Positions 43,582 to 51,182 of a stretch of DNA of 64,000 nucleotides are shown here, in pieces. Both the position numbers and the translations under genes were made by a program. The DNA comes from Actinobacillus indolicus. GTDB taxonomy: Bacteria > Pseudomonadota > Gammaproteobacteria > Enterobacterales > Pasteurellaceae. Under the pieces are notes generated by a model. It did not search any database. It had not been told where the DNA came from and saw nothing but the letters and a program-made list of their open reading frames with translations. Within the stretch, counting starts at the first letter, position 1, and each line of letters starts with the position of its first letter. The DNA is taken from positions 434,001 through 498,000 of the forward strand of contig NZ_CP038145.1 in assembly GCF_004519515.1 (NCBI RefSeq), in the 5' to 3' direction.

Positions 43582-44441
43582 TATTCTAACTCCATTTTCT
43601 TATTCATCAGTTTATTTGCACGGTAGTACACATAAATCATTAATGCCATTAAGACAGTTAATGCAATACTGATTGCAGAGCCAAATGGCCAGTTACGTGT
43701 GACTAAGAACTCACTCTTAATGATGTTACCCACAAGTAATACTTTCGCACCACCTAATAAGTCTGCGACATAGAACATACCCATTGCTGGAAGCAATACT
43801 AATAAGCAACCTGCGACAATACCCGGCATAGTAAGTGGAATAATCACTTTAACAAAACGCTGGAATGCATTTGCACCTAAGTCTTTTGCTGCTTCAAGTA
43901 AACGTCCATCAATTTTTTCAATAGACGAATAGAGTGGCAAAATCATAAATGGCAATAGAATGTAAACTAAACCAATAATAACCGCGACTTCCGTATTCAA
44001 AATACGAATTGGCTCACTAATGATGCCTAAGGACAATAACGTTTCATTCAAAATACCTTTCACGCCAAGGAAGATTTTCATTCCATAGATACGAATAAGG
44101 GAGTTTGTCCAGAAAGGCAATACCACCAAAAAGAGTAAAAATGGACGATATTTTGCCGGTAATTTCGCAATCATAAAGGCAAACGGATAGCCGACAACTA
44201 AACAAATAATTGTCGCAATCCCCGCCATATAGAGCGAGTTCCACAAGACTTGTGAGTAAAGTGGATCAATTAAACGTCCATAGCTTTCAAGTGAAAATGA
44301 AAACTCAATCAGATTGCTACTGTCTTTGGTCATAAAACTGGTGAACAACACCAGTAAGTTCGGGATTAATACAAAGAAAATTAACCAACCGAAGATAACC
44401 GCTACAGTAACTTTTTGAAATTTATTACTAGCAGTCTTCAT
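43581..44441 (-). CDS. potB: Spermidine/putrescine ABC transporter permease PotB
   Basis: Permease partner of PotC, 286 residues. EAA loop EAAKDLGANAFQRFVKVIIPLTMPGI and the helix NLLVLFTSFMT fit the family. I use ATG 44441 (14-bp overlap with potA, GGGAGG 12 nt upstream) because the longer reading starts with TTG directly abutting that ribosome site. Confidence 0.92.
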   Translation of the reverse strand: MKTASNKFQKVTVAVIFGWLIFFVLIPNLLVLFTSFMTKDSSNLIEFSFSLESYGRLIDPLYSQVLWNSLYMAGIATIICLVVGYPFAFMIAKLPAKYRPFLLFLVVLPFWTNSLIRIYGMKIFLGVKGILNETLLSLGIISEPIRILNTEVAVIIGLVYILLPFMILPLYSSIEKIDGRLLEAAKDLGANAFQRFVKVIIPLTMPGIVAGCLLVLLPAMGMFYVADLLGGAKVLLVGNIIKSEFLVTRNWPFGSAISIALTVLMALMIYVYYRANKLMNKKMELE

Positions 44442-45540
44442 CGTCGAGTACAACCTCCCAGCCTTCGTGCCATGTTAATGCCACTTTTTGCCCTACTGAG
44501 TGATCCATGTGTGGATCATCTTCGTTAAAGAATTCGCTGACTAACACTTTCATTTGGTTATGATCTAATACCACGTTAGATTCAAGTGTCATCCCTTTAT
44601 AAGTACGATCGCTAATATGACCGATGACCGCTTTTGAACTTTCATTTTCATCCAACTCTTCGATCACAATGTCTTCAGGACGAAGTAACACTTTTAATTT
44701 TTGATTTGGACGAACCGGTAAATCGGTATAAATTTCGCAAATACGACCTTCTACATTCGCTTTGACGGTTTTTTCTGTTACACGCTCAATCACCGTTGCA
44801 TCAAACACGTTAATCTCACCGATAAAGCGAGCAACGAATAAGTTACTTGGCTCTTCATAAATTTCACGTGGCGAACCGTCTTGTTGAATCTTACCTTTGT
44901 TCATCACGATAATACGATCTGACATGGTTAATGCTTCTTCTTGATCGTGGGTAACGAAGATAAAGGTAATGCCTAACTGACGTTGCAACTGTTTCAATTC
45001 ATGTTGCATCTCTTTACGTAATTTGTAGTCAAGGGCAGAAAGTGATTCGTCCAATAATAATACTTTCGGCTGATTCACCACCGCACGCGCAATCGCAATA
45101 CGTTGTTGCTGACCACCTGAAAGTTGTGACGGCTTACGAGGCGCCATTTCTTCTAAACGCACCATGCGTAACGCTTCCATAACACGAGGTTTGATTTCCG
45201 CTTCTGGCACTTTTTGCATACGTAAGCCGAAAGCTACGTTATCAAAAATAGTCATATGAGGGAAAAGCGCATAACTTTGGAAAACCGTATTCACGGGACG
45301 TTGTTCTGCATCGATATTCGATACATCTTGTCCATCAAGAATAATTGAACCGTCTGTTAAATCTTCAAAACCCGCGATTAAACGTAATACGGTTGTTTTA
45401 CCACAGCCTGATGGACCGAGAATAGTTAAAAACTCGCCATCGTTAATTGTAAGATCTAAGCCATCAATAATCGTTTTTTCACCATAACGTTTCGTTATAG
45501 AACGAAGCTCAATAATTGGTTTTTGCTCTAACTTTTCCAT
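44428..45540 (-). CDS. potA: Spermidine/putrescine ABC transporter ATPase PotA
   Basis: ATP-binding subunit, 370 residues. Walker A GPSGCGKTT, signature LSGGQQQRIAIARAVVNQPKVL, Walker B LLLDESLSALD, H-loop VTHDQEEAL, and a C-terminal TOBE-like regulatory domain. The start at 45540 is preceded by GGGGGAAAA. The 14-codon longer reading has no family match. It heads potABC. A run of eight G lies 120 bp upstream of the start. Confidence 0.94.
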   Translation of the reverse strand: MEKLEQKPIIELRSITKRYGEKTIIDGLDLTINDGEFLTILGPSGCGKTTVLRLIAGFEDLTDGSIILDGQDVSNIDAEQRPVNTVFQSYALFPHMTIFDNVAFGLRMQKVPEAEIKPRVMEALRMVRLEEMAPRKPSQLSGGQQQRIAIARAVVNQPKVLLLDESLSALDYKLRKEMQHELKQLQRQLGITFIFVTHDQEEALTMSDRIIVMNKGKIQQDGSPREIYEEPSNLFVARFIGEINVFDATVIERVTEKTVKANVEGRICEIYTDLPVRPNQKLKVLLRPEDIVIEELDENESSKAVIGHISDRTYKGMTLESNVVLDHNQMKVLVSEFFNEDDPHMDHSVGQKVALTWHEGWEVVLDDEDC

Positions 45541-45659
45541 TGATTTTTGTTTTCCCCCTAGGGCATTGTTGAGAAAATGCAAAAAAGCTGACTAAAAATT
45601 CAGCGTGACCGAAACGCAATAAATACGTTCTTGAAATAGCTTGCAATGATATAGCGAAT

Positions 45660-45667
45660 GGGGGGGG
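45660..45667. repeat. Homopolymeric G8 tract upstream of potA
   Basis: Eight consecutive G on the plus strand (C8 on the coding strand of potA). On the minus strand it falls between a CTTTCA and a TATATC spaced 16 bp apart, so it may lie in a promoter spacer. Other promoters in this 240-bp gap are equally possible. Confidence 0.6.
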
Positions 45668-45740
45668 AATGAAAGTAAAAATTACACTTTTGGGGAAATT
45701 GTTTGGATACAAGCGGTCAGATTTTGCTTAAATTTTGCAA

Positions 45741-45764
45741 TTAGGCGAAATCACTTTCGCCTAA
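45741..45764 (-). terminator. Hairpin after rnt
   Basis: TTAGGCGAAA-tcac-TTTCGCCTAA is a perfect 10-bp stem 16 bp after the rnt stop; the following T-run is poor, so this is a probable rather than certain terminator. Confidence 0.55.
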
Positions 45765-45779
45765 CAGCAACGAAATAAG

Positions 45780-46430
45780 TTATGTTTCTGAAACTACGGG
45801 AGGAAATCCCCCCAAATCTTTCAACTTATTCACCATTGCACAAAACAGCTCTGCAGTGCGCTCCGTATCATACAAAGCAGAATGGGCTTGTTTGCCGTCA
45901 AAAGGAATTTGTGCCATTTGGCAGGCTTTAACTAAGACCGTTTGACCGTACATAAAGCCAGCCAAGGTTGCAGTATCAAACATAGCAAAAGGGTGGAATG
46001 GATCTCTTTTGGTATTAATGCGTTTTACCGCCGCTTGTAGAAATGCCTGATCAAAAGTCGCATTATGTGCCACAATCACAGCACGTTGGCAACCGTTGTC
46101 TTTTACTGCTTTGCGTACCATTTTAAACATCTCGGTAATGGCAATATCTTCTGGTACGGCACCACGCTCGGCGTTATCTACATCAATTCCATTTACTTTT
46201 AATGCCTCTGGATTGATATTGGCATTTTCAAAAGGTTTAACGTGGCGATGAAATTTTTCATCTAAATGCAAATAGCCGTCGTCGTCCATTTTCAGCGTAA
46301 TCGCTGCAATTTCTAACAATGCGTCTGTTTGAGCATTTAATCCCCCTGTTTCAACGTCAATCACAACAGGAAGATAGCCACGAAAGCGATTTTTCAATAG
46401 ATTGTAATTGGTTGCTTCTGTTTCAGCCAT
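45780..46430 (-). CDS. rnt: Ribonuclease T
   Basis: DEDD 3'-5' exonuclease that trims stable RNAs and tRNA CCA ends. The 216 residues carry the ExoI VIDVETGGLNAQTDALLEIAA, the ExoII region HNATFDQAFLQAA and ExoIII HSALYDTERTAELF. It overlaps gloA by one base (TAATG) and is probably cotranscribed with it, the order seen in other gammaproteobacteria. Confidence 0.96.
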   Translation of the reverse strand: MAETEATNYNLLKNRFRGYLPVVIDVETGGLNAQTDALLEIAAITLKMDDDGYLHLDEKFHRHVKPFENANINPEALKVNGIDVDNAERGAVPEDIAITEMFKMVRKAVKDNGCQRAVIVAHNATFDQAFLQAAVKRINTKRDPFHPFAMFDTATLAGFMYGQTVLVKACQMAQIPFDGKQAHSALYDTERTAELFCAMVNKLKDLGGFPPVVSET

Positions 46431-46834
46431 TAACCTAACGCCTTTTGTGCATCTTTGTTAGCGATAAATTCGATTTTGTAACCGTCAGGATCTTCTACGA
46501 ACGCAATCACAGTTTTGCCACCTAACACAGGGCCTGCCTCACGAGTGACCTTTCCACCTGCTTGACGAACCGCTTCAACCGTTGCGTAAATATCATCCAC
46601 CCCAATCGCAATATGACCATAAGCAGTACCTAACTCATAGCTCTCAACTCCCCAGTTATAAGTCAGCTCAAGCACGGCACTTTCACTTTCATCTGCATAA
46701 CCTAAAAATGCAAGGGTATATTTATATTGCTCATTTTCGCTGGTGCGTAATAAACGCATACCAAGCACTTCTGTATAGAATTTGATAGAACGTTCTAAGT
46801 TTCCTACACGTAACATTGTATGTAAAATTCGCAT
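46430..46834 (-). CDS. gloA: Lactoylglutathione lyase (glyoxalase I)
   Basis: Nickel/zinc enzyme that isomerises the methylglyoxal-glutathione hemithioacetal to S-lactoylglutathione. The 134 residues have ILHTMLRVGNLERSIKFYTEVLGM (metal His5), LELTYNWG (metal Glu), AYGHIAIGVDD (metal His) and VEDPDGYKIEFI (metal Glu). The partner gloB is at 1.7 kb. Confidence 0.96.
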   Translation of the reverse strand: MRILHTMLRVGNLERSIKFYTEVLGMRLLRTSENEQYKYTLAFLGYADESESAVLELTYNWGVESYELGTAYGHIAIGVDDIYATVEAVRQAGGKVTREAGPVLGGKTVIAFVEDPDGYKIEFIANKDAQKALG

Positions 46835-47139
46835 CGTAAAGCTCCTTAAAAATGGATAAAGACGGCAACATTATTGCATATTCTGAGTTTGAAATCATGA
46901 CGTGATTCTATTTTTATCTTTTGCCTACGTATTATCTCTCTCAAAATGTTCTTTGATTAGGTAAGTGATTATTCAGGTAATAGGTAATAAGATTGAGAAA
47001 ATACTCAATTTAAACTATTATAATTGAGAGTTATTCTCGTTTTTTTCGAAATAGCCTTATATTAAAATTAAACTTTATACTTTGGTATTACTCGTATTTT
47101 AGGTATAGTCTACCTTCTAATTTAATGAGAGAGTAAATA
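46835..47139 (+). promoter_or_regulatory. Control region of the metal-siderophore permease operon
   Basis: 305 bp without a gene between divergent gloA and the FecCD permease. It holds palindromic AT-rich sites: ATTGAG-AAAATA-CTCAAT near 46992-47009 and the Fur-like site at 47025-47039. A plausible promoter is TTGGTA (47082-47087) with TATAGT (47104-47109), 16 bp apart. Confidence 0.6.
47025..47039. promoter_or_regulatory. Fur-like box
   Basis: TGAGAGTTATTCTCG matches 12 of the 14 fixed bases of the inverted TGAGAAT-N-ATTCTCA form of the Fur site. It lies upstream of the candidate promoter of the metal transporter. Confidence 0.6.
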
Positions 47140-48177
47140 ATGAATTCAGCGGTTGAACATATTATTCACAACCAACGTTCGCTAGAGCGTAAACGTTGGT
47201 TCACTGTTATTCTTTTTTTCGTAATCGGCATTATTGGTTTGGTATTTGATATTGTTACAGGACCATCCATGCTACCACTTGGAGAAGTGATTAAAGCACT
47301 TTTACATTTAGATAATGTAGATACAACCACGAGTATCATTGTATTTGATCTCCGCTTACCTATGGCATTGATGGCATTGGTTGTGGGGGCAGCATTAGGT
47401 GTCGGAGGTGCTGAGATTCAAACATTATTGAATAATCCAATGGCAAGTCCCTATACTTTAGGTCTTGCTGCCGCTGCAGGATTTGGTGCTTCGACAGTAA
47501 TAGCTTTTGGTGGCTTTGGTCTCCCTTTTAGTTTTGCTGTACCGATTGGTGCATTTGTTATGACAATGTTGGCTTCAGGTATTCTTTTTGTGTTTGCCTC
47601 CCTACGTCGTTTCAGCTCTGCTATGCTGGTGTTAGTTGGAATTGCCTTACTTTTTCTGTTTCAATCTCTATTATCATTAATTCAGTTTATTTCTGCACCT
47701 GAAGTTTCCCAACAGATTCTGTTTTGGTTGTTTGGCAGCCTAACAAAAACAACGTGGGAAACCCTTAGTGTTGCAACATTGGTAACAGCTACAAGTATAC
47801 TACTCTTATCAAAAGATGTATGGAAACTGACTGCTTTACGTCTTGGTGAGGAACGTGCGTTGAGTCTAGGTATTAATTTGCAGCTACTACGTTTAAAGAC
47901 CTTAGTGATTGTTGCAGTTATGACAGCGACATCAATTAGTTTTGTGGGAATTATCGGTTTTATTGGTTTGGTGGCGCCACATATTGCAAGGATGTTACTT
48001 GGTGAAGATCAACGTTTCTTTTTGCCTGGCGCAATGTTAGTTGGTGCAGCTTTTTTATCAATTGCTTCTGTCCTCTCTAAGGTGATTATCCCTGGAGCGT
48101 TATTTCCTGTTGGTATTATAACTTCTTTTGTTGGTGTGCCATTTTTCTTTTGGATCGTGTTAAGTAAGCGTGGATAG
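47140..48177 (+). CDS. FecCD-family metal/siderophore ABC permease
   Basis: Inner-membrane permease for iron-siderophore, haem, cobalamin or oxyanion import, 345 residues. FecCD signatures: DLRLPMALMALVVGAALGVGGAEIQTLLNNPMASPYTLGLAAAAGFG and GFIGLVAPHIARMLLGEDQRFFLPG. A single permease gene suggests a homodimer. The following ATPase starts only a few bases after the stop. The substrate is not clear; nearby Fur-like sites favour iron. Confidence 0.88.
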   Translation: MNSAVEHIIHNQRSLERKRWFTVILFFVIGIIGLVFDIVTGPSMLPLGEVIKALLHLDNVDTTTSIIVFDLRLPMALMALVVGAALGVGGAEIQTLLNNPMASPYTLGLAAAAGFGASTVIAFGGFGLPFSFAVPIGAFVMTMLASGILFVFASLRRFSSAMLVLVGIALLFLFQSLLSLIQFISAPEVSQQILFWLFGSLTKTTWETLSVATLVTATSILLLSKDVWKLTALRLGEERALSLGINLQLLRLKTLVIVAVMTATSISFVGIIGFIGLVAPHIARMLLGEDQRFFLPGAMLVGAAFLSIASVLSKVIIPGALFPVGIITSFVGVPFFFWIVLSKRG

Positions 48178-48181
48178 CTCA

Positions 48182-48979
48182 ATGTTATTGTTAGAAAATT
48201 TAACTATTCAGCGTGGTACGCAGTGTATTGCTGATGGTATCTATCTGAATTTAGAAAAGGGCAAAGTGTATACTATCCTTGGTCCTAATGGAGCCGGAAA
48301 ATCATCAATCATTAAAACTATTTTCGGTGAACTTTCTTTTGATGGTTCAATTCGCTACGGCAAAGAAATCTTGACTAAACACAATTTAATAAATTGGCGT
48401 AAACGCATAGGCTATATGCCACAAGATACTCAAGTTGATGTTTCACTAACAGCACTTGAAGTTATTTTATTGGGTAGGCTAGATGCTTTACATATGCACG
48501 TCGGCGATGAATTATTGCGAGAAGTTGCACAAATTATGGATAAACTTGGCATTGCCCATCTTGCACATAAAGATGTGACACAGTTAAGTGGTGGACAACG
48601 TCAAATGGTGATGTTTGCTCAAGTCTTACTACGCAACCCAGAAATTTTGATGTTAGATGAACCCGTTAGTGCATTAGATATGCATCATCAAATTAATTTA
48701 CTGGAACAAGTGTGTGATTACACCCATCAACATAATCTTATCACTATTGTAGTTCTTCACGATTTAAGCCTTGCTGCTCAATTCTCTGATTGCATCATTT
48801 TGCTGGGAGAAGGTAAGGTTCAAGGATTGGGATCGGCACAGCAAGTATTACAGCCGGATACTATCAGTCGATTGTATAAGGTCCACATTGAAATTTTATA
48901 TGACAGTACAGGCAGCCCTGTTATTCGACCTCTACGAAAATGTCTATCTGATAAGTGTTGCTTGGATCTAAATCTTTAA
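48182..48979 (+). CDS. FecE/BtuD-type ABC ATP-binding protein
   Basis: ATPase of the same importer, 265 residues. Walker A GPNGAGKSS, signature LSGGQRQMVMFAQVL, Walker B LMLDEPVSALD, and H-loop VLHDLSLAAQ. I start at ATG 48182, with GGATAG 4 nt upstream; a GTG four codons earlier overlaps the permease stop and is also possible. Probably translated together with the permease. Confidence 0.88.
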   Translation: MLLLENLTIQRGTQCIADGIYLNLEKGKVYTILGPNGAGKSSIIKTIFGELSFDGSIRYGKEILTKHNLINWRKRIGYMPQDTQVDVSLTALEVILLGRLDALHMHVGDELLREVAQIMDKLGIAHLAHKDVTQLSGGQRQMVMFAQVLLRNPEILMLDEPVSALDMHHQINLLEQVCDYTHQHNLITIVVLHDLSLAAQFSDCIILLGEGKVQGLGSAQQVLQPDTISRLYKVHIEILYDSTGSPVIRPLRKCLSDKCCLDLNL

Positions 48980-48990
48980 AAATTGGGCTT

Positions 48991-49048
48991 ACAAGCGGTC
49001 AGGTTTAAGCATTTTTTTGCAAAATTACTGCGCAAACTGACCGCTTGT
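48991..49048. terminator. Inverted uptake-signal terminator between the ABC genes and the binding protein
   Basis: ACAAGCGGTCAG and CTGACCGCTTGT form a 12-bp stem between converging genes. Confidence 0.7.
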
Positions 49049-49054
49049 TCAGTT

Positions 49055-50161
49055 TTATTTCAACTGAATGAAGAACGTCCCTTCTGGTTTAATTGGTAGA
49101 TACTGTTTATAGAAACTATCATAAGTTTGTTGCGGATTAATATCAGTAAATAACGTTGGATAAAGTGCTTTTGCCATAAATTGTGCACTCGCTAAATCTA
49201 TTAGTGAACGAGAGGCGGTGTGGTAAAGCCCATAAACACGTCCTGTTTGCACAGCAGGCAGTGTAGACCAACCGGTACGTTGCGTAAAACCTTTTAATCG
49301 TTTCTGAGCATCTTCTTCCTTGATGTCAATACCCATCGACATAATTTCACTATTGGTTTTATTTTCCATCTCTGTGCCAGAGATCATAATGACTTCAGGC
49401 TTTGATGCGAGTACTTGCTCTGGGTTAATTGGTCCCCAGTTTTCCACAAACGGAGCACTAATGTTATCTCCCCCAACTGTATTAGCAATTGCTCCCCACA
49501 TATTTTTACCAAAGGTAAAACTATGCTCATTTGGACCTTTATTTCCGAATTCAACATAGATTTTCGGTTTTGGTAAGTTAGCCTCTTTTACTCGACGTTG
49601 AATTTCCTTAATGCCGTCAGCATACTCTTTAGCGATTTTTTCAGCACGCTCCTGTGTACCTGCAATTTGCCCAAAAATGCGAGCGCTTTGAGTATGTTTT
49701 TCAATAGTTTGAGCATTAAAATCGACAACAACAATCGGAATTCCGGCTTGTTCCAAACGTGGAATTTCACTTGCAATCGTTTGATATTGCCAATCAGCCA
49801 AAACAAGTACATCGGGTTTAAGTGCTAGTGTTTTCTCAGTAGAAAAAGTACCCGTATTGATATTTCCTATATCAGCCATATCTTTGAGAGTCGGTATTTT
49901 TTCCGCAAATAATGCCCAACTACCGGGATTAAATTTTTCCCAAAACTCACGAGAAATTCCAACTACATTCTTAAAGTTTTCTACTCCGGTTACTGCAATA
50001 TAATCAGGATAATAGAAGGCTACAACCGCTCGTTTAGCCGGTACATCTACTTTGACTTCTCGTCCGAGTACGTCTTTGATAGTCGTAATTTCAGCATTTG
50101 AAAAAGTTGATAAAGAAAATACTGTCATCGCTATTAGGTTACGAAAAAATGCTTTTTTCAT
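49055..50161 (-). CDS. Periplasmic metal-siderophore/oxyanion binding protein
   Basis: Substrate-binding protein of the FecB/BtuF class, 368 residues. A signal peptide (MKKAFFRNLIAMTVFSLSTFSNA) is followed by DVLGREVKVDVPAKRAVVAFYYPDYIA, LALKPDVLVLADW and a C-terminal SAQFMAKALYPTLFTDI that recalls the binding protein of the Haemophilus MolA type. I start at ATG 50161 with GGAG 8 nt upstream; the longer reading has no signal. Convergent with the permease/ATPase genes. A weak Fur-like site at 50224-50238 supports iron control. Confidence 0.8.
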   Translation of the reverse strand: MKKAFFRNLIAMTVFSLSTFSNAEITTIKDVLGREVKVDVPAKRAVVAFYYPDYIAVTGVENFKNVVGISREFWEKFNPGSWALFAEKIPTLKDMADIGNINTGTFSTEKTLALKPDVLVLADWQYQTIASEIPRLEQAGIPIVVVDFNAQTIEKHTQSARIFGQIAGTQERAEKIAKEYADGIKEIQRRVKEANLPKPKIYVEFGNKGPNEHSFTFGKNMWGAIANTVGGDNISAPFVENWGPINPEQVLASKPEVIMISGTEMENKTNSEIMSMGIDIKEEDAQKRLKGFTQRTGWSTLPAVQTGRVYGLYHTASRSLIDLASAQFMAKALYPTLFTDINPQQTYDSFYKQYLPIKPEGTFFIQLK

Positions 50162-50223
50162 TATTTTTACTCCAAAATAAAAAAGAGAAGTGCATTCTAC
50201 ACATACGCCTCCATTTTTACAAA

Positions 50224-50238
50224 TAGAAACTATTCTCA
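50224..50238. promoter_or_regulatory. Weak Fur-like box upstream of the binding protein
   Basis: On the minus strand TGAGAATAGTTTCTA keeps one full half of TGAGAAT-N-ATTCTCA and is degenerate in the other (about 10 of 14 bases). It lies 63 bp before the start codon. Confidence 0.4.
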
Positions 50239-50357
50239 AATAATTTTTTAGGTTTATTTGTAGAAAATAACACTAAACCTATATTTTCTTATAAATTTAG
50301 AAGGTAATTTTGCTATCATAGCTTTACTTCAAGTCAATATTATTTTTTTGGTGTTCT

Positions 50358-51182
50358 ATGTCACACGATCACGATACTCCTTCTAAATTAGAAATCGCCA
50401 CGCACGCTATTTTGCCGTTGGTGACGATGTTATTGATTGAGATGTCGCTCAATCACTATTTTGCACCACAAAATGCAATCTTTGTTTCGCCTTATCTGCT
50501 TACCTTTTTTACTGTTTGCTTGATTAGCTTTGTGGTGCTGTGGAAAGGACAAATTTGCCCTGGGCAAAAAGGGCGTTTAACGGCTATTCTGCCGTGGCTC
50601 TTGGTCTTTGCGGTAGGAAATTTTCTCTATTCCCTTGCCTTTACCCCGAAACATTCCCCTGCTTTAGTCGCTGGATTTGCTTCTGTTATTCTGCCGTTTA
50701 TCTATTGGAAATTGCCCAAAGATGAAGATATTTATCGCACAGTGATTTATTGTGGCTTAGGCATCACCGCCATTGGTATGGTGCAATACTTGCTGATTTA
50801 TTGGTATGAAGTGCCATCGCTGTTTAACTGGATTAGAGCCAATAATTTTGCTCAGATTTTACTCGGCATTTTATTAAGTGGCTGGTATTTAATGCTGGCG
50901 AAAAGCCGTTTGGAAGGCTTTTTAAAACTGTTGGTATTGCTGGCACTTGTGGTGTTAATCATCAACTATGTTTGGGTGATTTTCGTGTTATATCAACAAC
51001 TTGCGATTATGCCTGAAATGGTGATTTATCCTTACTTTATCTTCTTTGGGGTTCAGTTTGTGATTTTGATGATGTTAGCTTGGTTGTTACTCGGTAAACA
51101 GGGAAAAAACATCAAAAATCCAACCGCTTGGACGGTCGCAACCTTCCTTGCAATGCTTTATCCTTTGACAAATATTCTCTAA
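50358..51182 (+). CDS. Polytopic membrane protein of unknown function paired with ydbH
   Basis: 274 residues that I do not recognise. About nine hydrophobic helices (roughly 15-31, 41-62, 77-95, 100-119, 127-148, 162-179, 188-213, 223-245, 255-274) with a short His/Asp-rich N-terminus (MSHDHDTP). No enzymatic motif is visible. Its stop codon is directly followed by the ydbH ATG, so the two are cotranscribed and may be translationally coupled. A role in outer-membrane lipid traffic with YdbH is only a context guess. Confidence 0.7.
   Translation: MSHDHDTPSKLEIATHAILPLVTMLLIEMSLNHYFAPQNAIFVSPYLLTFFTVCLISFVVLWKGQICPGQKGRLTAILPWLLVFAVGNFLYSLAFTPKHSPALVAGFASVILPFIYWKLPKDEDIYRTVIYCGLGITAIGMVQYLLIYWYEVPSLFNWIRANNFAQILLGILLSGWYLMLAKSRLEGFLKLLVLLALVVLIINYVWVIFVLYQQLAIMPEMVIYPYFIFFGVQFVILMMLAWLLLGKQGKNIKNPTAWTVATFLAMLYPLTNIL

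Noticed and set aside
47102..47114. Palindrome GGTATAGTCTACC near the permease start as an operator
   Set aside because: It overlaps the likely -10 box and is too short and weak to assign a regulator.
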